From Acanthaster planci (Eukaryota > Echinodermata > Asteroidea > Valvatida > Acanthasteridae), in assembly GCF_001949145.1 (NCBI RefSeq), contig NW_019091370.1:812446-874445 (forward strand): DNA of 62,000 bases, written 5' to 3'. The notes under the pieces are model-generated. The model was not told the origin of the DNA. It saw only the letters and a list, made by a program, of their open reading frames with translations, and searched no databases. The translations under genes were made by a program, and so were the position numbers. This document shows positions 43,033 to 62,000 of the stretch, in pieces; position 1 is the first letter of the stretch, and each line of letters starts with the position of its first letter.

Positions 43033-46000
43033 ATGATACGAAATCAATTTACACATATGCGATTAACAGCCAGAATTTTCACACGTGAGAGTTTAAGGTC
43101 CTGTAATACATTTTTTAATCCTCTAAGTTGGACACGAGTTTTGAGCGAGGGATTTGCTGCCGCTGACATGGCTGAGCCTGCTGAAGTTGGAGTTCGGAGA
43201 ATGTCAGACACGACAGAAGCCAAGTCACCCCTCAGCCCTGTTGACGAGTCTCATGGCCCAGGTGCCGACTGCAAAACAGAGTCTGTCCTTGCTCAAACTG
43301 TTCAGGAGGCCAAAACAGACGGACTGCGATTGAAGAGAAAAGAATTTTCTGGTAAAACCAAAAAGGTAAAAAAGCCTAGGGTTAGGAAGTAGGCCTAGGG
43401 AGACTACAGTAAGTTTACCCCCAGAACTGTGGGGTCCGACGTCCGCTCCTCTCCCCCGAATGAGGAGCGGATGTCAGACCCCACAGTACTGGGGGTACAG
43501 TAAGTTACCGTGAGTGACTTAAGTGGCATACGCAATGGAGGTAGGCATAGGCTGACATACTCTGGTGTTTCTTTTTCAATTTAATGCTATTTTCATAAGC
43601 ATTTGGAGATGTTAACTTTTCTTCAGCTTTCTATTTCTCTTTAACACTGTTACGCCCCAGCTATCATGGCTATAGCATCTGTCCCAACCGTAGTTAGGAC
43701 AGTCCCAACCATGCCAACTATAGTGCTGCAGTTGAGCTGGCCCAACTATTGCTGGCCAATCTCTGAAGAAAATTTCTCAACCTCCTCCACATTTATGTAG
43801 TTCACCCTTGACATTATTCCTCTAAAATATGGCACTTAATCTGTATAAAAACTTTTTTCTAAAAGCACAAGTGGAAATAATGTTGCATCCTGACTCCACT
43901 TTTCTCATCATATATCATCTCAATATAAAAGTCAGTCATTACAGAAATGCTGGAGAGACACGAATTCTGGACTGAGAAACATATACCGATGTTGTTAGGA
44001 AATACTTAGAAAATTCTCTTCACTCCCCATAGACTTTGTACACAACTGCTGAGGTGGAGTCAGGATGCAATATCTTTTCCGCACAAGTTGATGTAAACAA
44101 AATGACTTTGGCACATGCAAACACTGACCTCCTGTCTTCTCTGCTACAGTTGGGACTGATGCTAAAGTTTGGGCATAGCAACACTAACAAGCTGAAGTTC
44201 AACAAGTAAGGCCTACATCATTTAAGAAATAATGACGGAAATGGAAGTTTGGAAGAGAAAAATAACCCCAACAAGGTTTTGTGTTTTTCTTTATTATCAA
44301 ACCGTGATTAGAATTCATTACAATAAATGGTGTAACATTTTGTTTTCCATTATTCACAGGGAAAAAAGCTCGACAGACATCCAAAGAAAATCCAGAAGTT
44401 TTCAAATGACCAGAAGTTTGATGAAACTACATACTACTATGAAAATGGTAAAACTTGGCCTGTGTAATGAGAAAGAATGGCTTGGTCTTATAAAAGGCTT
44501 TGACTTCTGTGATTGGTTCAATTCTTATTAACGCTGCCTCTGATTGGTCAATGACAAGACTGATCTCTTTCTGGTAGGCTTGAGGAAGGTGACGCCTTAC
44601 GTGTACGTATTTGAGACTCACATTAAAGGACGTTGGATGGGATGCTCCTTGCTCGATGTCTTTAAAAGAGAGTTCAGAATGGAAACACCCGAGTACTACG
44701 TAAGTGATTCAAGCACGTTCCCCCTCTGTTAGCTTTTCCATTTCCTTTCCTCCACTCTTTTCATCAACACAATGAAAGATGAAACTGGTTTTCAAATTTT
44801 TAAAATGGGTTTAATTTTTCCCAACCAGAAAAAGGCTATCAGCCGTGGTCTGATCACCATCAATGGACAGAAAGTATCTACCGACAAGATTCTCCATAAC
44901 AATGAGTTCCTTCGCTCCATGGTGCACCGTCACGAGCCACCGGTTACCGGTGAACCTCTGGACATCATCGCTGTGAACGATGAGTTTGTTGTCATCAACA
45001 AACCAGCTTCTGTACCAGTTGGTATCCTGTGCTTGAAGAATCCGTCAGGACTAACTGTGACTTTCAGACATTCTTTCAGATGAAACTTCGCAAGGAGCTC
45101 CATACGTGGACATTACTTGACACCTTGTGCACAAACCCTCTGAGACTGGTCTGAAAAAGTTTTCTATTCCTATTTTTCTAAGAAAAGGCTTTGATATTTT
45201 CCCTGCTGAATTTGACTCTTTTGGAAATGGTATCGCTTTGTGATAGTTAATATACCCCTACAGAAAAATTAGTGATGTCCGTGTATGGAACTCTTCACAA
45301 AATGTTCATGTAGGAGTCCTTAGATTGGAATGAGCAGAATCTTTCTGTGAGCGGTATTCTTGGGTGTTTGGCTGATTCCGCATCAAATGTTTTTCTTGCT
45401 ATGTACTTAGGTCCATCCTTGTGGTAAATACCGCCACAACACCATCATCTTCATGTTGGGCAAAGAGCACCGACTAACGGGATTGCACAGTGAGTACGAC
45501 AGTGCCTGCAGTAGAAATCACAAACCCCCTCTCAGTATCTTCTCTCTTTGGTACTTGTTCTTACATTGATTGTGTCTTCCCTGTGTGTCTTTCAGCAATA
45601 CACCGCCTGGATCGGTTGACGTCAGGATTGCTCATGTTTGCAAGGTATACAACATGCTACCAGGTTTAGAAAAAAAACTAAACCAGGGGTCTCTCTTAGA
45701 ATTTTTCTGTTGAATTGATAAATGAATTGAAACACATTTAGAGAGATTTTGTGCAGTCTTATCATCTAGTTCAATGTTTTCAAGATGTATTTTTGCGTTG
45801 GGGAGATGTTAATTATATATAACCATTTTGCCCTTACCCAACGTATATTAATAAGCACTGTATGCCCAGTGCCTGTCCGAGAGCTTGCGAAAAAACCTCA
45901 CAAGCTTACTTGGGTGGGACTCGAACCCAGGACAGGTCGTGGGTTCGAATTTTTATGCGTGGCCTTTGACAGAAGTGGCAAGTTTCTTTTGCTGTCCAGT

Positions 46001-48698
46001 GTAGAAACAAATGTGTTAGAGTAATGAAGCCTGATAACATTGATTTGACATCGGCAGATGGTTTAAATCTAAATTCCCCGTAAAATTAAACACCCACAAA
46101 ATATTTTTAGTAAAAGGTGTTTGTTCGTTCCTTATACACAAATTCCCCTCTGAAATTCACCAAATATTGAAACAAAATCTGGATATTGAACGAAAATCTT
46201 CAGAAAGAAGACTGTAATAGAGCGGTCTAATGTGAATCGTTTTTTGACTCTCCAGAACACGTGAAGTTTCTCAGAGAGTCGATGCCTATGTACGGGATAG
46301 GAAGCTGACTAAAGTGTATGTCTGCAAAGTCAGTGGAGAATTTCCCAGGTTTGTAAACCTACTTGTGAAGTATAATCCGTTTATTACCGGGCACTGAGCA
46401 GAAGCAAAATGGGATTTTGACTGAATGAGCACAATTTCAGGTGTGGTCTAATTTCACATCTTGGACTGGATCCATTCTCTTTTTTTTTTTTCCTCGCTTG
46501 GTCTTGCAGCGAGCCCCTCGATTGTTCCGAGCCAATCGTCACCGTATCACATAAGATTGGTGTTTGCAGGGTGAGTCCCGAAGGTAAAGAGAGTAAGACG
46601 ACCTTTCAGCGTCTGAGCTACGACGGATTTACCAGCATCGTGCAATGTAAGTTGTTGGATCTTTGGCCAATGCTCTGAATATTTTACTCCAATTATGTGT
46701 TCCTTTGCTTAAGCAAAATGAATTTGGTTGGGTCAAGCAAATTGGAGCTGAGACAGGCTTGGACAAAGATCAGCCCGCATCTGAACCGACAGCCACATCC
46801 TCTTGGAGACTCTGCCATAAACCACCACTTATCAGCCTCTTACAATGCTATTTAAATGGCTTAAAGTTTGTGAACATTCAATTGGCAAGATTTGTCCTTA
46901 CATTTTGACACTGTAACACACAGTAAAAAGCTGAACATAATGGTAGATTAAACTTTGGAAAAGTTTCATTTTTTACTCTTTTTGATGAATGACTGTGATA
47001 GGTACGCCTCACACCGGACGTATGCACCAGATCCGTGTCCATCTACAATACTTGGGATACCCCATTGTGAATGACCCCTTGTATAACAACCCCGTTTGGG
47101 GCTCTCAACTCGGCAAAGGAGGAGACATTCCACACACAGACGAAGATGTGAGATTAAACTCCCCTCATTGGGGTATATTCTGTTACCATGGCATATACAG
47201 TTGGTTTGTCCCTGAATGGGACATATTTTCAAACTTGGCATTGAGCAAGGTACTTAAAGGCAACACTGCATCCTAAAATGGACATTGTCAAGTTCCGATT
47301 GAGATTTTTGAATAATGCAGCAAAAAAAGCACAGATATTGGCGTGCCCACTGAGTTTGCTGAAATGAACAGTACGGGTATTCTTTGTTAGCCCTAACCAT
47401 GCTGAACCCAACAAGGTTATGCAGGATTTCAATGGTCCCTAGGGGGTTGGGGTTAACCCTCAGCAATGTTTAGGCAATTAGGCATGACAGTTAGAAGTAA
47501 CTGACTATGTGTGCATTACTAGTCGCAAAACTGAACGATTTGCTTGGGTAATGCAATGGTGGTTGATTATTGGGATCTATATCCTTCATCCTTAAAAATC
47601 CCACAAACCTCCTGCTGAATTCTGAAGAATCTCGGAGGGTCAATTGTACTATAGACCGTCTTGAAAATTCTGGTCACAGAGTGGGGTGGTTGGAACGTCT
47701 CCATTGATTTTTCTTGTCATATACAGCTACTGACTGAACTAATCAAACAGCACACTGCAGAGCTAAAATCTCAAGTTATTGAGGACCCAGAAATGTTCAT
47801 CAAGACCACGAGAGATCAGCTTGTCCACGATGCAGATGCTGAGGTTGAATACGGTGGCTCAGGCCAGGGAGAGGCACCAAATGTGACTTCGGCAGCATGT
47901 AGTAACGGAGTCGAGGCGACTAGAGCAAATGATTCCACTGGGCATTCCCTTGACGAGCAGGGCACAGCCAGGTCTGATGAGCATCATAGAAGGAATGAAA
48001 GCACAAACCAACAAACCATAATCGAATCATGCGACCTTGGTAACCAGTGCACAGCCGATTCAGAGGTTGCTCATCCCTGCGGAACTGGATCAAGTGATCA
48101 AGCAGGGTCGTCGCACGGGACTTGTGAAGATCTCCCTGAGTCATCAGGAAGGGGAAAGGAAGAGGAAGAAGGCCTTAAGGAGTTAGAGGAGGATTTAACA
48201 GAGGAGCAACGTCATAGACTTGTTCAGAGCCTGTGTAGGGAATGCAGGATGAGACTGAGAGATCCTACACCCGATGAGATGACCATGTACCTACATGCAC
48301 TCAGCTACAAGGTTGGAATATGTCTATTGGCACTGTTTAAATGCTCAGTGAAATCATATTAATCAGATGTTGAGAGAATGGTTGGATGTGTAACTGGTAA
48401 CTGTGTGAGATGTAAAATAGATCTTTGAATGATTTATCGGTCTCCAAATTTCACAATATTCTAGGTAGAACAGTATCACAGAACTGTTTGCTCTTCTCAG
48501 TTTGGACATTTTCAATCTGACGAACTAAAATTTCACAAATTGAATTTTTTTTTGCAGATCTTGTTAGCTGCACTAGTTTATTTTTTGCTTACAAATCTTA
48601 CTTCTCAGGGTCCCGGTTTTGAGTTCAGCACTCCTTTACCAAAGTGGGCAGAGGAACATATTCAGAGGTCGAAGGTCATGGAGGAGTCTTTGAACTGA
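43033..48698 (+). CDS. RPUSD2: RNA pseudouridylate synthase domain-containing protein 2
   Basis: RluA-family enzyme that isomerises uridine to pseudouridine in RNA. Exons: 43033-43365, 44360-44447, 44578-44699, 44829-45017, 45411-45489, 45596-45644, 46256-46348, 46510-46646, 47002-47147, 47727-48311, 48609-48698; 636 residues, every junction in phase. Order: basic leader, a KKLDRHPKKIQK segment, YYYENGLRKVTPYVYV, an S4-like segment (KKAISRGLITINGQKV), then the synthase core with PASVPVHPCG, the catalytic Asp276 in HRLDRLTSG, FQRLSYDG, and HTGRMHQIRVHLQYLG. The C-terminus keeps RLRDPTPDEMTMYLHALSYKGPGFEF, as in human RPUSD2. The acidic Ser/Glu-rich insert in exon 10 is low complexity, so the protein exceeds the 545-residue human one. 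The last two exons are repeated downstream. Confidence 0.95.
43057..43170 (+). other. candidate mitochondrial presequence and internal start of RPUSD2
   Basis: From Met at 43057 the leader MRLTARIFTRESLRSCNTFF has four Arg, no acidic residue except one Glu, and amphipathic spacing typical of mitochondrial presequences. A second in-frame Met at 43168 starts MAEPAEVG. Human RPUSD2 likewise has a basic leader (MWLDRRGWLRVL) before an internal MAETVSTQVG. Two start sites could therefore give mitochondrial and nuclear/cytosolic forms; this is inferred. Confidence 0.5.
43405..43506. mobile_element. foldback element, CCCCAGAACTSTGGGG family, copy 1
   Basis: Arms TACCCCCAGAACTGTGGGGT onward (43416-43450) and its complement (43463-43497), about 32 of 35 bases paired, with a 12-nt loop. 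Flanked by TACAGTAAGTT on both sides (43405-43415 and 43496-43506), consistent with a target-site duplication. Lies in RPUSD2 intron 1. Confidence 0.75.
45793..45960. mobile_element. tRNA-derived SINE-like repeat, copy in RPUSD2 intron
   Basis: Shares GGGGAGATGTTAAT, TTTGCCCTTACC, GAGAGCTTGC and CACAAGCTTACT with the inverted pair at 58196-58600. It contains ACTCGAACCCA on one strand and, 13 bases on, GTGGGTTCGAA on the other, so two B-box-like sequences sit head to head with the middle lost. Confidence 0.7.
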
Positions 48699-49027
48699 TC
48701 GAGGGACAAATCATGGAAGTTCACCTTCAGTCTACCAAGTGTGTGTTTTTATTGGTTGCTCATCATGGATATGATGCAGTAGTTACAGCGTTGGAAGACA
48801 TTTCATCCCCTTTACAACGAGACTTCGCCGATGTCAAATCAGCCCACCAGCCACGGAAGATGTAGATACTCGACAACTTTCAAAAGTTCAGACTTCCATC
48901 TTCTTAGATTCTTAGAGTGTACCATTCGCATCTTAATGCCGATTGTTGACAAATATCTTCTGGTTTGGTTTCTGATTATAAACTCTCCTGGGCCCACATT
49001 CACCGTCAGGACTTTATGTACCGATGT

Positions 49028-49028
49028 N
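49028..49028. other. single ambiguous base (N)
   Basis: An N separates the two copies of the RPUSD2 terminal segment; a second N is at 50708, at the same point of the second copy (after CCGATG plus one base). The pattern suggests contig joins. Confidence 0.95.
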
Positions 49029-49178
49029 TTATGCAGGATTTCAATGGTCCCTAGGGGGCTAGCCATGCTGAACCCAACAAGGTTATGCAGGATTTCAATG
49101 GTCCCTAGGGGTTAGCCATGCTGAACCCAACAAGGTTATGCAGGATTTCAATGGTCCCTAGGGGGTTAGGGTTAACCC
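49029..49178. repeat. 53/54-bp tandem repeat at duplication junction
   Basis: Units begin TTATGCAGGATTTCAATGGT at 49029, 49083 and 49136; the last is partial. The same unit occurs once at the left end of the first copy (about 47416). It marks the left edge of the duplicated block. Confidence 0.9.
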
Positions 49179-50707
49179 TCAGCAATTAGGCATGACAGTT
49201 AGAAGTAACTGACTATGTGTGCATTACTAGTCGCAAAACTGAACGATTTGCTTGGGTAATGCACTGGTGGTTGATTATTCGGATCTATATCCTTCATCCT
49301 TAAAAATCCTACAAACCTCCTGCTGAATTTTGAAGAATCGCGGAGGGTCAATTGTACTATAGACCGTCTTGAAAATTCTGGTCACAGAGTGAGGTGGTTG
49401 GAATGTCTCCATTGATTTTCCTTGTCATACACAGCTACTGACTGAACTAATCAAACAGCACACTGCAGAGCTAAAATCTCAAGTTATTGAGGACCCAGAA
49501 ATGTTCATCAAGACCACGAGAGATCAGCTTGTCCAGGATGCAGATGCTGAGGTTGAATACGGTGGCTCAGGCCAGGGAGAGGCACCAAATGTGACTTCGG
49601 CAGCATGTAGTAACGGAGTCGAGGCGACTAGAGCAAATGATTCCACTGGGCATTCCCTTGACGAGCAGGGCACAGCCAGGTCTGATGAGCATCATAGGAG
49701 GAATGAAAGCACAAACCAACAAACCATAATCGAATCATGCGACCTTGGTAACCAGTGCACAGCCGATTCAGAGGTTGCTCATCCCTGCGGAACTGGATCA
49801 AGTGATCAAGCAGGGTCGTCGCACGGGACTTGTGAAGATCTCCCTGAGTCATCAGGAAGGGGAAAGGAAGAGGAAGAAGGCCTTAAGGAGTTGGAGGAGG
49901 ATTTAACGGAGGAGCAACGTCATAGACTTGTTCAGAGCCTGTGTAGGGAATGCAGGATGAGACTGAGAGATCCTACACCCGATGAGATGACCATGTACCT
50001 ACATGCACTCAGCTACAAGGTTGGAATATGTCTATTGGCACTGTTTAAATGCTCAGTGAAATCATATGAATCAGATGTTGAGAGAATGGTTGGATGTGTA
50101 ACTGGTAACCGTGTGAGATGTAAAACAGATCTTTGAATGATTTATCGGTCTCCAAATTTCACAATATTCTAGGTAGAAAAGTATGTTCAGTTTGGACATT
50201 TTCAATTTGACAAACTCAAATTTCACAAATTTTTTTGTGCACTAGTTTATTTTTTGCTTACAAATCTTACTTCTCAGGGTCCCGGTTTTGAGTTCAGCAC
50301 TCCTTTACCAAAGTGGGCAGAGGAACATATTCAGAGGTCCAAGGTCATGGAGGAGTCTTTGAACTGATCGAGGGACAAATCATGGAAGTTCACCTTCAGT
50401 CTACCAAGTGTGTGTTTTTATTGGTTGCTCATCATGGATATGTTGCAGTAGTTACAGCGTTGGCATTTGCTTGGAAGACATTTCATCCCCTTTACAACGA
50501 GACTTCGCCGATGTCAAATCAGCCCACCAGCCACGGAAGATGTAGATACTCGACAACTTTCAAAAGTTCAGACTTCTATCTTCTTAGATTCTTAGAGTGT
50601 ACCATTCGCATCTTAACGCCGATTGTTGACAAATATCTTCTGGTTTGGTTTCCGATTATAAACTCTCCTGGGCCCACATTCACCATCAAGACTTTATGTA
50701 CCGATGC
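49064..50707 (+). pseudogene. second copy of RPUSD2 last two coding exons
   Basis: Nearly identical to about 47398-49027. Exons 49435-50019 (585 nt, as in copy A) and 50278-50367 are both intact and encode LLTELIKQHT through MYLHALSYK and then GPGFEF to KVMEESLN and a stop. I saw one amino-acid difference, QLVHDA against QLVQDA. Introns differ by small indels: copy B lacks about 30 bases near 50175 and near 50230, and gains 11 bases at about 50465. It has no exons for the catalytic core. Bounded by Ns at 49028 and 50708. It is either a misassembled second haplotype or a true partial tandem duplication; the former is more likely. Confidence 0.9.
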
Positions 50708-50989
50708 NTGACATTGTTTGCATCTGAACTGACTGCAGAGTTTTTCTCCAGTCAGTGACGAGCTATAAACTTTGCCTTGATCTACCAGTGTCTATTTCAA
50801 TGGTAACCCCCGGGTAAAAGGTTAACATAGCTTTGCACTGACAGGATATTGTGTTGCTTCACTGTCATTTGTAGGCCAAGGTTCTGTTGTCAACGTGACG
50901 TTCATTGATTCCCTTCAACATAATCTTCCTACTACTGCCAGATTATGGTGCACCATGTACCGCCTATTCCATTTAGTAGCTCTGCTTAG

Positions 50990-51105
50990 ATGATACTGTC
51001 AGAACCAAATATGCGGACATCTGAGCACAGGTGTTGAACCCAGGACCTCCAATTTCAGTCAAAGCCTCCTTACTCGAGGCAAGTTTAATGTATAGAAAAA
51101 GAAAG
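50990..51105 (-). mobile_element. possible SINE remnant
   Basis: Minus strand reads CCTGGGTTCAACACCTGTG, a degraded tRNA B box (GGTTCRANNCC), preceded by tRNA-like CTCGAGTAAGGAGG. No A box could be placed with confidence. Confidence 0.3.
51084..51089 (-). terminator. candidate LARS2 polyadenylation signal
   Basis: TTTAAT on the plus strand reads ATTAAA on the minus strand, 60 bases after the LARS2 stop (51151-51149). Confidence 0.4.
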
Positions 51106-51148
51106 GAATTCCGTTAAAAAAGGGATTCGGTTCCTAGGTTCTTTTTTA

Positions 51149-60647
<9,499 letters not shown>

Positions 60648-60745
60648 AAAATGAAATATGGCAGGTGGTAGATCATGGAGCTATTATAAAAAGATTTTAA
60701 GCGCTAACTGTAAACATGAAGAGATTATGGGCGCCGCCATATTGT
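60648..60745 (-). promoter_or_regulatory. LARS2 5'UTR and YY1-type promoter element
   Basis: The minus strand has ACAATATGGCGGC at 60745-60733, 86 bases upstream of the LARS2 ATG, matching the YY1 consensus AANATGGCGGC as at RPUSD2. No TATA box. Confidence 0.5.
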
Positions 60746-61610
60746 ACTCGTTCTAAATTTTATTTGACAAATATTTCTTTGCTGTTATACCTCGTACCTT
60801 TACGGACTCAAATAATTTCAAATTACTTAGATTTATGTCTTCTACAAAACAATTGTAGCTCAAATGGACTATCAGGGATTTTTTTATGAGTATAAATTTT
60901 ATCCAAATTTTCTGCCATTACTACTTTGAAGAACGAGACAATGTTTTCCCAGAAGTCCTTGCGCCACTATCTCTTCAAGTCGGGTCCCCAATTAATGATT
61001 TTTATCTCTAGCGTTATTTTCAACACAATTCTGGTGTTTGTATTTCAGGTACCAAGCTTCCTTTTCGTAGGGTGAATTGAGACCCGGTGAGTTGTTGGAA
61101 GAATGAGCTTGAAATACCTTAGGAATATCACAACCATCCAACTCTTTAAATCGAAATTAAACACCTCATTCAAATATGGACACACTAAGAATTAATTTAC
61201 AAGTCTTTTTCATGTAAAAGTAGCTTTAGATAACGTTAGAAATCCAATCTCATTCTAGGCCTACTTCGTCGTTCATTCATGTACGATTACATGACGTGCG
61301 TGATATGTACATCACGATCAGATGATGTACATGTAGGCCTATGTGTAACTTCGCTACCCTTGTTACTGTGTACATAGTCCCTTTTTAGGAGTTATCATGG
61401 CTATAGTGAGTTACTTCAACATATGTTACTTCTGAAGGAACTGATTAGAACACTGATTTTTGCAGTTGTCCTCGAGGTCTAGGAAGTAGGAAATAAATAT
61501 GCAATGTGTTGATGTCATTTCTTTTTACCGCAAAATCACAGTTACAACACAGTCATGACAGTGTCGGTTAATGATTTAGGCCTACTATCAGTTAGTATGC
61601 TTAACCCCAG
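60746..61610. other. LARS2 5' flank, no gene seen
   Basis: AT-rich noncoding DNA with TACATGTA-rich stretches around 61310-61335. No coding potential recognised. Confidence 0.6.
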
Positions 61611-61685
61611 AACTCTGGGGTTTGTAATTGGCTACTCTCCCATGGAGTGTGACGGACAGTGAACCCCAGAGTTCCAGGGCTAGAA
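61611..61685. mobile_element. foldback element, CCCCAGAACTSTGGGG family, copy 2
   Basis: Left end TTAACCCCAGAACTCTGGGG and right end GAACCCCAGAGTTCCAGGG pair as inverted repeats. The terminal CCCCAGAACT(C/G)TGGGGT matches the copy at 43416. The interior (TCTCCCATGGAGTGT) resembles the loop of copy 1 only loosely. Confidence 0.55.
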
Positions 61686-62000
61686 CTGTGGTTTATGATG
61701 CACACGGCTCTCTAAAAACCCGTGGAATGAAGTTCTTTTAGCTTTTGGTTCTATGTGACATTTGCCCAAAACTTCTGCCAGCATGTGGCTGACATATTGG
61801 GGTTGCTTGCACCAAGAAAAAACCTGGATTGAATCTATATGCATATACTGGGTTTACCAAAATGATTATTGAACTGAGTCTACTGTTAACCATGTTAATG
61901 TTGTGCTTGTACAGTGCACCATAAATGTGATGCATCATAATTAATGGGATGGCTGTTGTTTTTGTGGGAAGTGCATAAATAGACATTTTGGACTTTAATT
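61686..62000. other. window end, no gene seen
   Basis: Noncoding; the minus-strand frame 61738-61986 is open but unrecognised. Confidence 0.5.

Larger units (their letters stand above)
50709..51148. other. RPUSD2-LARS2 convergent interval
   Basis: Tail-to-tail spacer. Contains a tRNA-like B-box remnant and a minus-strand ATTAAA for LARS2. No polyA signal for RPUSD2 was clearly recognised. Confidence 0.6.

Noticed and set aside
49435-50367. A second complete RPUSD2 gene
   Set aside because: Only the last two coding exons are present; no catalytic core follows or precedes in the second copy.

Overview
Animal nuclear DNA: every recognisable gene is split by GT-AG introns, the proteins are metazoan families, and there are no operons or ribosome-binding sites. 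Intron positions in the beta-tubulin gene, frequent TACATGTA-rich tracts, tRNA-derived SINE-like repeats, short inverted-repeat elements and an L2/CR1-type LINE tail fit a marine deuterostome invertebrate, most likely an echinoderm. That taxon is an inference; no species-diagnostic sequence was identified.

Layout, left to right. (1) 1-8329, minus: a beta-tubulin gene, four coding exons, its last codons cut off by the window edge. (2) 8330-10640: divergent interval holding a LINE 3' tail. (3) 10645-14221, plus: PSMG4, a proteasome assembly chaperone. It is tail-to-tail with (4) 15476-20272, minus: a signal peptide-CUB-LDLa-TM receptor-like protein with a long cytoplasmic tail. (5) About 20.3-37.4 kb: a 17-kb stretch without a recognisable gene, containing several foldback or MITE-like elements. 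(6) 37499-38653, plus: an intronless rhodopsin-class GPCR. (7) 43033-48698, plus: RPUSD2, an RNA pseudouridine synthase, followed by a near-identical second copy of its last two coding exons (to 50707); each copy ends at a single N. (8) 51149-60647, minus: LARS2, mitochondrial leucyl-tRNA synthetase, 18 coding exons, all located, with one apparent 1-base frameshift in exon 10. (9) 60.65-62 kb: LARS2 5' flank and a small foldback repeat.

Biologically the genes are mostly housekeeping: cytoskeleton, proteasome assembly, RNA modification and mitochondrial translation. RPUSD2 and LARS2 are convergent neighbours, and both carry a YY1-type AATGGCGGC element near their 5' ends. The GPCR and the CUB-LDLa protein are the lineage-variable components and flank the large intergenic region head-to-head.

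I found no convincing new multi-gene system. The most unusual signals are the N-bounded duplication in RPUSD2, the LARS2 frameshift, a decayed duplicate LDLa exon, a 12-base uORF overlapping the CUB-LDLa start codon, and several families of small palindromic elements.
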